Shown here piece after piece: positions 12,270 to 24,146 of a DNA stretch of 64,000 bases. The stretch lies in assembly GCA_030280995.1 (NCBI GenBank), contig JASXTE010000005.1:20850501-20914500 (forward strand). Direction: 5' to 3'. Below the pieces are notes generated by a model. It did no database searches and had not been told where the DNA came from. It worked only from the letters and a program-made list of their open reading frames with translations. The stretch's first letter is position 1. Each line of letters begins with the position of its first letter. Position numbers and translations under genes: made by a program. This DNA is from Hemileia vastatrix (lineage: Eukaryota > Basidiomycota > Pucciniomycetes > Pucciniales > Zaghouaniaceae).

Positions 12270-15200
12270 ATGCCTCCATTTTTTCATGTATGTCAATGTC
12301 AAGATCTTGGATGTGTCAATAGAAAGTATCAAACTTCTTCTGGGTCCTTTGAAGTTGGTATGGCTTTCAAAAGCTCTAATTCTTATGCAAAACATCAAGA
12401 GGAAAGAAATAGGAAGGCCCAGATGGTTATTTCTTCCAACAATCCACTTAACATTGGAAGTTCCCGCTCCACAGAAACAGTAAGCTGTATATCTATAGTT
12501 CAATGTTAGAATTAAAGTCTTTATGATGTTTCAATGATTTATTACATAGGGGCAGTTGCTATTGGGAGCAGAAGTATCTTCAACAGTCTCTAGAAACTCA
12601 AATCTTGGGGAACGGTATAGCCAAATAATTATGTGGCAGGCAGCAAAGCTTTCTCTGATTGATCATTTGAGCAAAGAAGGTTGTACTCAATTTTTGGATG
12701 AAGAAATTAAGAAGCTCAAACTTCTAGGTGATAGTGGAATACTGGATTCTGATAGCATTGTCCGCCTGGTCCCACGCTCGATAGATACAGTTTTTAGTCG
12801 ATTAAAGCTCAATGAATCATTTTTCACTAAAACATGCTGTCCTAAATGCTTTGCTCTTTATGAGTATAACTCTGAATCTCAACCATCTATACTATGTTGC
12901 AATCAACCGTTTCTTTCATCATCAAAGCGCTATTTAAAAATGTTTGGAGCAGGACAAATTGCAGTTAAATGTGATGAAAGGCTGTATTTGATGGAGGAAC
13001 ATCAAGAACATGTAAAATACTTATCTCTTAAAACATTTCATCACCATTCTTTTATCGACTGGCTTAAGGAAAAGATCAAACTGTTCAAATTTGAGCTTCT
13101 GATTGAGAAGAAAACCCCTGTGGCAGAACGTGTAGAGTGTGATTTGATGAAGGATGTTTGTGATGGTTCAATTTGGAAAAACTTTCCCATAACCACTCCA
13201 GCTCTGGATAGCAATGATGATGAATATACAATAACTTCAGGCAACTTAATGTTTACTTTATATGTCGACTGGTTAAGGCCTGGTGGCAATAGGATTGGAG
13301 GTCATCAGAAGTCTGTAGGCAATATTATGATGGTGTGTATGAACCTACCTCAAGAAGATAGATACAAAATGGAAAATCTTTTTTTGTATTCTATTATACC
13401 CGGACCAACAGAACCCACAAGTGAACAGCTTTATCACCTTCTAAAACCACTGGTTAATGATCTACAAACTCTATGGGATGGTATATTGATTGAAAAGACA
13501 CATCTTTATCCACGAGGCCCGAAATTAAGAGTTGCATTGTTCTCTTTGATAGGTGACATTCCTGCAATACGAAAATTGGCTGGCTTTTTGAGTCACTCTG
13601 CAAAAATGTTCTGCTCTTTCTGTAATATCTCTAAAGATGAAATTAGTGAAAAGAATGTGGGAAATTTTTCATTACGGAATCATGAGGATCATATGTGCTG
13701 GGCAACAAAGTGGAAAAATTCTAAGTCACATTGGGAGCGTGTATCAATTGTTCAAAATCATGGGGTACGATGGAGTGAGCTGAATAACCTTGAATATTGG
13801 CGTCCAACTGAATATTCCTCAATTGATGTTATGCATTCACATATGCTTGGCAACCTAAAAGATCACAGTCTAAGCTATTTTCAAATCCAAAATGCAGCAA
13901 AAGATCTAGAAAGAAAACTGGAAAAGGATAAAAATTGGCATGTAAGAGAAGAAGATGATGATTTCTTTTCTGATACTTCACTGCACAAACATTCGAAAAA
14001 ACGTAGAAGTAGCTTAAGCACCACGAATAATGATGATGATGATACAAGACACACGAGACAGCACAAGCGGCAAAGACGTACGAGTTCAAGACAGTCATCA
14101 AGTCATCATGGACTAGATAATGAAGGATTGGGAACAAATCAATCAAGAAGCCAGAGTAGGTCATCCAGCTCCAAATTTATTCCTCCATATAGCGATGTGG
14201 CCTCAATACAGTCTCACAGCAGTGACAGTAGGAATTTATTGTATAACTTAAGGCAAAGAAGCATTAGCATATCACAGAGTGAAGGATCTCACTCATCAAA
14301 TGAGACAGCTAGAGATGAAGAAAATAAAAGGAAAGGTAAGGAGAAAGAAAATGAAGGTAGTAGTAATCCACGAATCACAGCAGCAGAGCTACAGGTTGTA
14401 TGGAAGATGATTGATCAAGTAAGAAGACCTTCCTGGCTAACACGAGTTCCAAAATCAGTAGGATCTAAAAAGGCAGGATCCCTCAAGGCAGCAGAATGGC
14501 ACATGCTGTATACTCTCTACTTCCCTTTGTCACTTATACCCCTTTGGTTTGAAAAATTTAAAGAATCTGAATCTTCAGCTTCCTCAGCTGATAAACCAAG
14601 AGAATATTATCTTCTCAAGTCACTTGTAACATTATGCTCGATCACCAATTTTTTAACATTAAAAAATATACAGACTAATGAGCTTAAAGATCTAGATCAA
14701 TTTCTGTTAGAGTATCGTGAGTGCCTTGAAGAGGGTTGGAAGAATATTAATGCAAAGCCAAATCTGCATATCACTCAACATTATCCTGAAATGATAAAGC
14801 GTCTTGGTCCACCATCAGGTACAGCTACTTGGTCTGGAGAGCGGGTGAATCATATATTATCTGAAATTCCAAACAATCACCATCCACGTATGTAATGTTT
14901 GTAAGCAATGATTTAAAAACTCAGCTGTGCTAATTTATTAATATTTACCACAGGAGAGATACCGCTAACAATGCTCAAACATTGGTATCGGAAGTCTAGG
15001 GTATTAGATCTTGGTGAAGCTGAAGATAATGATCAATGTGAGACTAAAAAAATCCATATTGATCTCGATAAACAAAACAAATGGATCCATCTAAGTATGG
15101 CATTATTTACTAAATGGGTAAGGGCACTAATGGGAAAAGAAACTTCAAGACGGGCTTTGACACCATCGGAGAAAAGTGGGGATCGGGTAGTTGAAAATGT

Positions 15201-15657
15201 AGCAAGCATATTGATACATGGAAAGAGGTTTACTAGTTACCATCAACACATTGCTAATTCAACAATTGAATTCTACTATGGAAAAGATAGCCAGTTTGGG
15301 CAAATTGATGATCTTTTCAGATCAAAGGAAGAGATTGATCAAATATATTTAATAGTAAGTCCTTTCAAGGAGCTCCGTCCAGAAGAAACATCAAAGGATC
15401 CCTATGAGCTTTTCCCACAAGTGCATTGTCAGTTAGTAAGAGTAGCCAAAGCAACTCAAATTGTGATTAAGAAAGATGCAATAATTGGACATGCAGCTAC
15501 TGTCAAGCACAAAAAAGAAATGTTTGGAATCAAAGACGAGGTTGTCACTGCCATTGGACTGCAGACAGTAGTGAGTGAAAAAATTAATCAAATTTATTTT
15601 CTGTTGACTAACATCTTTGTGTTAATTTGGGATTGGGGAAATTTGTAGGATTGGTGA
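12270..15657 (+). CDS. Tnp2-family (CACTA/Plavaka-type) transposase, four exons
   Basis: Exons 12270-12479, 12550-14887, 14954-15570 and 15649-15657 join in frame to about 1057 aa. Tnp2 proteins (Pfam Transposase_21) cut and paste CACTA-superfamily elements. Residues 1-50 hold CQCQDLGC and Lys/Arg-rich sequence. The RNase H-like core is recognisable by YVDWLRPGGNRIGG (about 305, first Asp candidate), IPGPTEPTSEQLYHLLKPLVNDL, GDIPAIRKLAG (about 404, second Asp candidate) and CSFC (about 425). A disordered Ser/Arg/Asp-rich insertion covers about 520-680. After it come LKAAEWHMLYTLYFP, TATWSGERVNH (about 832, a possible Glu) and IPLTMLKHWYRKS. The last exon is only three codons and is the least certain; reading through would add about 25 residues. 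No internal stop is present, so the gene may be active. It is followed after 420 bp by the co-oriented ORF2. Confidence 0.87.
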
Positions 15658-16074
15658 TATTTGTAAATGGTGAAAGAAATAATTCAATGCTTGATTAAAA
15701 AATGCAATGCATCCAACTTACCTTATCATAAATCAGTGAACAATTACTTTGGTTGCTTTTATTGCGAGAGAACCCATGCTTTCAATGAGTCATTTTTATC
15801 TTAAATGTAAGAATGAAAGAAATAAAATCATGATAATGAGAAATATGATAAAATTTTTACTTAATGAATGATCTTCTTGCTCATTCATCTACTATAAATA
15901 GTTTGACCTTCCAACTTTAGCTGATAGCTATATATTATTCACTTTATTTTTCGACAAGAGAACATACATGTTTACAAGACTATATACATAGTATCTTTTT
16001 TTACTTTAGCTTTGATAGGTATAAATTTTAACAACTGATTATTTTTATTTTATTTTATTTTATTACAGTTCATT
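15658..16074. other. Tnp2-ORF2 spacer
   Basis: A+T-rich spacer between two co-oriented genes of the same presumed element. A run of TTTTATTTTATTTTATTACAG just before the ORF2 start could be a branch/acceptor of a 5'UTR intron. Nothing else is visible. Confidence 0.35.
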
Positions 16075-17734
16075 ATGGATGATAATTTTGAAGGGATGTC
16101 TGTTGACCCAACCGATTCTGATTGTTTTCCGCCTCAACATACTAATACTGGAAATACTCCTCCACCACCCTCTGCTGATCCACCTCCAGATGCATCTCAA
16201 TCTGTACCACCTAATCCCAATCCAGGCCAAGAGTCTCATTCAGAACCGAGAAATTTTAATCCCAATCATCCTTCTGCTTCTGAAAGTGCTAATCAGCAAG
16301 CTGATCAGCTAGGAAGAGATTGGGCTAGTGAAGTATTGAGGGAATTTTTCGGAGACCAATCATCATCTGCTCAGCCTAACCAAGGAGCAAGCACAAGTGG
16401 AGCAGGTAAGTCAAATTTGTAGTGTATTCTTTTATTGAAAAATAACCAATTTAATTAACTTATTTGAATTGTTAGTGAATCCCTCAATCATTATGGGTAT
16501 CAGTGATTACCACAGACTCAATTCAGCAGAGTCTCATGAGCAAGAACGGGGGTTAAGGGCTGTAAGAGGCTTAGTTAGAGGGAATGATGTTCCCAGGAGC
16601 TCGGACAGTCTAAATAGAAATATTTACCACTTTCTGAAGTATTGTCTTGGGGGACCAACACAAATATCAAAATATCCTGCGAGCCCAACACCTTTGGAGA
16701 TTGAAAATTGGAAAGATTGGAGCCAATTCAAACTAAAAACCATTCAAACTGTCCTAACCCAAGTCCAATCTTCTAACCGTGCCAATTCTGCAGCTGATTG
16801 ACAATTTCTGATAACCAATTCTATAGCCTTCTTGCGATCCAAAATTCGACTACCTGAATTTTTTCCAGCACCTGAGCCTCGAGGACTAAAAGGAGGAGCA
16901 CCGATCCCACTTTCTGTCAAAAGAAACTTAGAGTGTGAATTGCAAGAAAAAGGTTTTTGGAAATTCGCGTTTGATTGGACTTGCCGTGATTTTTCAGAAT
17001 CAACTTGGAATCAAGTCATGGGAAGCATAGTATGCGACCACTGTACCAGATGGCTCACCACCTTGAATACAATCGATCAGTCAAAGCTTCAGTTCACTCA
17101 ATGTGTTATTGAGAAATGGGTAGTTAATAAGGGGAAGGAGATGATAAGGTTGTTTGGGCAAGAAGAGGAAAGGGTAGCAAGAGAAAAGATTGAAAAGAGG
17201 GCAAGGGCACAAGTAAAACGTTATCGGACCAAGGTAAGTTTTTTATTTTACTTTGCTTTTTGTTATTATGAAGCTGATTTAGTTGGAATTCAGATTGCTA
17301 GTGCACGCTACAAGTTAGCAAGAGATCTCTGCAGTGATGTGCCAGGTTTTGTTGTGCTTTTTCATGATACTAGGTGCATCTCTGATATCGAGGAAGGCCC
17401 AGCACCAGCCCCAACTGCACCTATCCGAGCTATTCCTGGATGGCGAAATCCTGAACTCAATGATTTGTTTAAAAAAATGGATAAGATGACAAAGGACTTA
17501 GCCCATACACCAGCTCAAAAAAAATCAGCATTAAAAACATATTCACGGTCATCAGAAAGGACAGTTGCACAAAATGGTATATTCAATGTTCCCAAATACC
17601 TCCCCAAGAATTGCTATTCAGAAACATTTTTGCAAGGATTATCTGTGAATGAACGTGAGTCACTTGGGGTTGGAGCTGATATTGATCTGGTAAAGATTTG
17701 GGAATCAATTAATAGAGCATCAACATCATCATAA
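16075..17734 (+). pseudogene. ORF2 partner of the Tnp2 element, one in-frame stop
   Basis: Exons 16075-16405, 16476-17233 and 17294-17734 join in frame to 509 codons, interrupted once by TGA at 16799-16801. The surrounding frame (SNRANSAAD, stop, QFLITNSIAFLRSKIRLPEFF) is clearly continuous. The N-terminus (to about residue 110) is Pro/Ser/Asn-rich and disordered. A WNQV block, a strongly charged helix (EEERVAREKIEKRARAQVKRY), then ASARYKLARDL...DTRCISDIEE...WRNPEL and the C-terminal VPKYLPKNCYSETFLQGL module follow. The DTRCISD...WR pattern matches the protein that sits next to Tnp2 transposases in rusts. The stop differs from an Arg CGA by one C-to-T transition. No intron of plausible size removes it, so this copy is probably inactive unless the stop is recoded or edited. 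Function unknown. Confidence 0.75.
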
Positions 17735-17944
17735 CTTAGGTATAACGGTGATCTTCTGTGTAATATAGCTATCTTATATTGAATTTTATGTATTCTGTTT
17801 TTTTTCAAAGCAGCTTGGTAAATGTTATAAAGTGATATTGAGAGAGAGTAACATTTTATTTAAGAAAAACAAATAATGTATGAGATATAAAAATGTATTT
17901 TCAACAAATTGATGGTCCATACCTCTTTATGTCACATTTATGTA

Positions 17945-19895
17945 TCCATATTAATTTCAATCGAATTTAATGTTGACCAATACATAGTGAATACACGCTA
18001 TGCCACTTATACTTGCCAGGCATTGCTACCATTAAATATGCCAGTATCAAAAATTAATTTCGATCGAAATTAATGAGCATGATAATCATGAATTTCTGGA
18101 GTCAACTGCTTATTTTTATGCATGGTGCCTTGCCAACATTAATTTCAATTGAAATTACTTTTGATACTGGCATATTGCATGGTGTCTATTCCTGGAAAGT
18201 GTAAGTGGCATAGTGTGTATTCATTACGTATTGGTCAACATTAATTTCAATAGAATTTAATATTGACATTTTCATATTGAACCCAAACCAGCAAACGACC
18301 CAAAAAATTCTTCATAAAACTGCTCATTAATTTCGATCGAAATTAGTGAGCACCATATACATATTGAATGGTAGTTATATCTGGTGTGTGTAAGTTGTAA
18401 AGCTTGTGTTCAATGTTTATTGGTCAACATTAATTTTGATTGAAATTAATATTAATGTGTAAATGATATTTACATGCTCAATATGCATTGTAATGTGTTT
18501 ACTTTAGAATAGAGTGCCCTACTTTTCATTTTACATAAAAATGCTTGGTGGCATGTCAAATTCAATTTTTATTAAAATTAATGTTGACATGTTACCATGC
18601 ATAACAGTAAGCAACTGACTGAATAAATTGATGATAATCATGAACCTTAATTTCGATCGAAATTAATGTTGCCAAGTGCAGATTGAAAAAAAGCTATGCC
18701 ACTTACACTAGCCAGGCATATCTACTATTTATTATGTATTGGTCAACATTAATTTTTATAGAAATTAATATGGATATGTAAATTTTATATTTACCCTCAA
18801 CATGTATAGTAAATTTCAATACTTAAAAATACTTGCCGTCCTTTACATGTCATGCAAAAAAGCATTATATCATTTCAACATTAATTTTGATCAAAATTAA
18901 TGTTGGCATGCCATTATGCATTGAAACAACTAACTGACTGAAAAAGTTCATGATCAAAATGCTCATTAATTTTGATCAAAATTAATTTTGACCAATACAT
19001 ATTGAATATAAGTAATCTCTGCTTACTCAGACCAGATATAACTACCATTCAATATGTATATGGTCAGCCTTAATTTCGATCGAAATTAATGGGAAGTTTT
19101 ATGAAGAATCTTCTGGGTTGTTTTCTGGCTTGGGTTCAATATGCAAATGTCAACATTGAATTCAATCGAAATTAATGTTGACCAATACATAATGAATACA
19201 CACTATGCCACTTACACTTTCCAGGCATATATACATGCAATATGCCAGTATCAAAAGTAATTTTGATCGAAATTAATGTTGGCAAGGCACCATGCATAAA
19301 AATAAGCAGTTGACTCCAGAAATTCATGATTATCATGCTCATTAATTTTGATCGAAATTAATTTTTGATACTGGCATATTTAATGGTAGCTATGCCTGGC
19401 AAGTGTAAGTGGCATAGCATGTATTCATTATGTATTAGTCAACATTAATTTCGATTGAAATTAATATGGACATGGACTATGCATAAAATTCCTATAAGTA
19501 TAGGTAAGCTAAGCAGTTAGATAAACTGGTTTGATCAAGTACACCATATAAAAATTGATGTTTTAATGCCTTGGTTAATTTCAATCAAAATTAATTTTAA
19601 GCCATGCATGTTGAATTTTATCTATGTCTGTGTAGTCCATGTGAAATGGCTTGTATTCAATATGCAGGGGTCTATATTAATTTCGATCGAAATTATGAGG
19701 TTCATTGCCTCATAAATTTGATGGTTTCTGTCAGTGTTTCATGCATGGTGCCATGTGATACTTGTTGATTCCTATCAAAATTAATTTCAACACCAATATA
19801 TTGAATACAAACCATGGCACTTACAGTACTTGGTCATAGCTAAAATTCAATATGCTAGTCTCAAAATTAATTTCGATAGAAATTAATCAGGATCC
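17945..19895. repeat. Array of about 20 copies of a 20-bp CpG palindrome within a larger inverted repeat
   Basis: The motif TTAATTTCGATCGAAATTAA or a one- to few-base variant recurs about every 70-140 bp from 17951 to 19885. Intact CGATCG cores lie near 18062, 18336, 18657, 19080 and 19686. Spacers fall into two main families and occur in both orientations. The spacer containing CACTTACACT...CCAGGCAT near 17966-18050 is inverted near 18165-18240, direct near 19183-19255 and inverted again near 19365-19440. A spacer with GATAATCATGAATTTCTGG near 18075 is inverted near 19279-19345. The outer parts (about 17.95-18.44 and 18.97-19.46 kb) thus form an imperfect long inverted repeat, with direct repeats between them. 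No ORF is present. A protein-binding array is the natural guess. Confidence 0.92.
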
Positions 19896-20919
19896 ATGAA
19901 GTTTATCAATAGTGTATGAGTTAAGTTTCAAGTCATATGTTTCATCATTTTCTTGCACCCATTTCTAGGTTATCTCAACAATTTTTTTCAAGTTTTATTA
20001 TATTAATCAAAACTGTGGTAAGTTGTGAAAAATTAGCTAATCCAAATCTCAAATTGAATATTAATATTTTAATAATTTTGAATGTTGCTTAAGGTATTTC
20101 ATTGGGTGATTCATAATAATATTTTATCAACTTAGTAGTCCTATAACTTTTGAAAAGTAACAATTTTGGTATAGTTAGGGACAACAATGCAATATCTTGT
20201 GCAGACTAAGATATATTGCAAAATAAAACTATTCAATTTTTTTTTCCCTTAGTTGTATCCAAGTTTATCAAAGGTTTGGTCACAGTGCCCACACCCTAGC
20301 CTGACACTCCTCCTGTCACTTAAAAAACAAATTCTTATCTTAAATTCTAATGTTACCAATTTTATATTTATAATTCATTTCTTGTTTGATGAGGCATATC
20401 AGTATATATGTGAATCTCGCATTGTCATCTGAAAGTAAATTTAACAAATATTCATAAAGGATTATCCTTTTTTTCATATAATATACTAATTAAGTGTATC
20501 TCAATTGTTTAGGAGTAAATTCTAATTTAAAAAATTTTGTATTTACCCGTGGCAATTTGCATATGGGATATAAATTTGTTATTATTTGTTTTTCACACTA
20601 AAAGTCCCCAAAGAATTACTAGTATTTTCTGTTAGCTACATCAAATTTCGCTTCAATATAAACAGATTGTGATTTAGCATGTTACTCAGTTTACCCCACT
20701 ATGAATAATACATGTTAAAAAAAGCTCAAATAATATAAAATCCCCCTCTTTATGTTTTCTGTTTCTTTCATCCTCACTTTAATTTTAATCTTATTCAATT
20801 TTTTATCCTATTAAATTATCAACTTCAATTTTCTAGAATAGAGTTTCTTATAATTATTCATCATATTACATCATAATTTTTTGATATCGAATACTTTTTT
20901 TTAATATTCATTAATCAAT
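19896..20919. other. A+T-rich intergenic sequence
   Basis: Follows the palindrome array and precedes the unknown six-exon gene. The last 150 bp are pyrimidine-rich and A+T-rich, as expected of a promoter/5'UTR, but no specific motif stands out. No gene seen. Confidence 0.4.
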
Positions 20920-23347
20920 ATGTCTAGTATACAAAATCCTACACCTCCACTTTGTATGTATATCATGTTCCTCTCTCTTAATTTATATATTTCACTTATG
21001 TTCTATATCTTTTTTTTTCAAAAATTTGATTTTCCAGCACCCAAATGTGTTTCATCCCACTCTCTGATTGATACTCGCTTTGAAGCTTTTGAGCTTGCAC
21101 CATGTCTTCCACATGGCATGGCACCTAACCCTCCTGTACTTAGCAATGAGAGGCAGGAAATAACAAGAGTTCAGTATCGCAATTTACTTGAATTGGCTAG
21201 AGATAAAACAGAAGAGCTTGTCAAGATCCTTAACAATAATCCTTCTCCTTCATATTTATCTAACCCTTGTAATGACTTACTCCAATATGTGAAAAGCCTT
21301 GAAAAATGTATGTTCATCACCTTTTTTGTCTCCTTTTAAATTAGTAGATAAGATTATTAATATTTTTTTTCTTCATATATATTTGTAGCTTATGAGGAGG
21401 GTATGATTCCTCCTGATGAAGTCATTGTCATTAGGGATGATGATGAGACAGATGAACCATCAGCTTCAACTCATGCTTCAACTTCTAAGGAAAATCTTGA
21501 AACACCTGTTATCCGCTCCAAGAAAAAGAGATTATCCCAAGGCTCCTCTTTTGTTCGACGTATTAAACCGGCTTCTGCTAATGAATTTTCTGATGTATCA
21601 AATAATAAATCTCAAAAAAAAAGCAAAGGTTTTGATAATGAGTATATTCTTGTTTCCTTTTTTTTTATTGTTATTCTTTTATCTTTAAAATTCAATCATA
21701 TATCTCTTTTATTGCTTACATATTGTACTTTTTATCTTTCTTTTGATATTTTGTACCAGAAACTCACCTGCTGTAGATTGTTCCATCCATAAACACCCTC
21801 TCCCTGATGAAGATGATGAAAAGAGCAATGAAAATAGCGATGATCAACTGTCAGAATATGAAGCTATGCTTGTTCATCAAAAAAAGCAAAGTTTAAAATC
21901 TTCTTCAAGACATGTTGATATGTTTGATAAAGATGATGATTCAAACAGCTCATCACCAAATTCCTTCATTTCTAAGAAGCAATACCCATCACCTCCTAAA
22001 TTACCTACTTTGACCTCTTTGAAAGCTTCTCTACCAATGAAATCAACTCCAATCAAGATATCGAAAAAACCTCTAACTTATTCACCCTCAGTTCTAAAAG
22101 AATCTGATTTGCAGGAGGAATTCTGTAAAATTCATAATTTTTATAAAGGTAGAATCAGCACTGCAAAGGTCCTCAGGTCGTGGTTGGAAATTGTTACTCT
22201 CCTCGAATTACGCTCTTCTACTTCTTCCCAAGAACCCATGTCAAATATTCCAATGTTTACTTTTCATTGGGAAAAATCTTGTGGAGAAGATTGGCTTTCA
22301 AAACTTACTGAGTTATGTAAGTTACCATAATTTTTAGTCTTGACTTTTGTTCTTTTACTTATTTTTTTTTCCTTTTGTAGCAAATATTTTTTTAGAGATT
22401 GATAGCTCACAGCTATGGGTACTCGATAATATTGATTTCAAAAAAATGGAAGATTTATGTGATCCTGATGGTTTAAATACTGAAATTCTTTCCTCAACAA
22501 AGAAAACGGATCACCCTGAATCCAATCTTATCCGAATGCTCATGAGATTAATGATCCCAAGTGACCACTGCCGTTCTTCATGGGTATCTCTTATATCATC
22601 TTCACTTTATCTGACCGCACATGAATTCAGCCAGCTTCCATCACATCAAAACATTAACTCAGATTGTCCATTTGAACGTGGTCTTCAGCTTCTAGCTCAC
22701 CTTTCAAATCTGAAGAGTCCGATTTCTGATGGCTTAGAAGTTGGTCCCACTGCACTTCAAACCCGTGATATATCAATGTCAACTCTTCTTCAAATCAGCA
22801 ATATTATCATTGATATAATTATGTCAATTATCATTCTTAAATCAAAATATTGTGCTGCAACAATATCAAGTGGCAAGACTAGTGAAGCTCAACAATCAAG
22901 TGAGAAAAACGAAAATACTGAACTGACTATAATGAGAGAGAAACAAAAGGCTGCACTAAACAAAATAAATTCTGAATACTCCCACCACCGATATCAATCT
23001 TTCACATTCTATATAATTGATGGTGTCCGTGGTTTATTTCTGAGCTCTCAAGATCATAGATTGGCTTCAGCAGCTGATTGCTTGGAGGTAATATCAGAAG
23101 TTAAGTTTCTTAATTTACATGAAAAAAAAATCATTTGATGGAAGAAATAATTTGGAAAAATTTAAATAACTATATTTTAACATTAATAAAACCTTTTATA
23201 GGCAAGTGTGATCCATTTCCTTTAAAATTTGATACCCCAAGTCCTCCGGGAATTGCTAGGGCTATTTCTGCAGATTTTCTTAATCACTGGAGCTCCATTC
23301 AGCCAGTATCACCTTTTTTTGCTAAACACAGCCTTTCAATAAATTAA
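20920..23347 (+). CDS. Unknown six-exon gene in the Tnp2/Tet cluster
   Basis: Exons 20920-20953, 21038-21307, 21389-21641, 21760-22316, 22381-23087 and 23207-23347 join in frame to about 653 aa with no stop. Five in-phase GT-AG introns make a real gene likely; the last acceptor (CAAG before 23207) is the weakest. I do not recognise the protein. The first 300 residues are acidic and basic by turns, low in complexity and rich in Ser (DDDETDEPSAS, RSKKKRLSQ, DEDDEKSNENSDDQ), probably disordered and nuclear. The second half (LWVLDNIDFKKMEDL onward to DHRLASAADCLE) is predicted by eye to be helical with conserved-looking hydrophobics. It converges on the Tet-like gene. An accessory protein of the element is inference. 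Confidence 0.68.
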
Positions 23348-24146
23348 TATTCCAACATGTAAATAGATAAAGTTCTGTCTATATGATATATCTTGTATAA
23401 TTCAAGTTATTTTCCTTCAAATACGTCAAAAATGTGACCATCTTTGAAATTTATTAAGTAACCTTTGACATGATTTTCTAAATTAATTATTAAAAAAAAT
23501 TATTGTAAGTCCAGCAATAACAAAGATTTTAAAATCTACTTATATGATTTCAAATACTTGTATTAAATTCTTAAATATTTTATTGTTTATATAAAAATAT
23601 GATAACTGCTCTAGTTTTGTTACTTTACCTTTAATATTATATAATCTATTAATTATTACAAATATTTTCGTTGATTGTAACATTTTTAATCAGAAGTAGA
23701 ACAATTTAAATAATTAAATGAGTACATTCTTAAAAAAATACAATTTAATCTATTATTGATTCAAAATTCTTTCTTCAACTCTTTATTATTAACTTTTTTA
23801 TTAATAAGCCTGTTTGACCTAAAATACTATACAGTTAATTTGGTAGCATTAAAAGCACATTTTTATGGCTAATATATTTCAAATTCTTTATTATAGTTTT
23901 TTTTATTTTAGAACCTTTGCTACCAATTTAATAAAAATGACATTTAAAGATTTCACAACTTATATATTTCCTCAAAAGTAAATCAATTTTTCTTATAATA
24001 TTATGAAAAAAAATTATTTTATTTCACAAATAAAAAAAATAGATAATACTATAATTATCAAAACTGAAAATGTTACAGCTACTCCCAGTATTTATCATGT
24101 TTAAATTTGCATTAAGTTGTGTATATACAATATAAATTTTTAATAT
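23348..24146. other. Convergent intergenic sequence
   Basis: 800 bp of strongly A+T-rich sequence between two converging genes. It must hold both 3' ends. No repeat or RNA gene seen. Confidence 0.4.

Noticed and set aside
17945..19895. A CRISPR array
   Set aside because: Units are palindromic, irregularly spaced, with spacers repeated and inverted rather than unique. The genome is eukaryotic and no cas gene is present.
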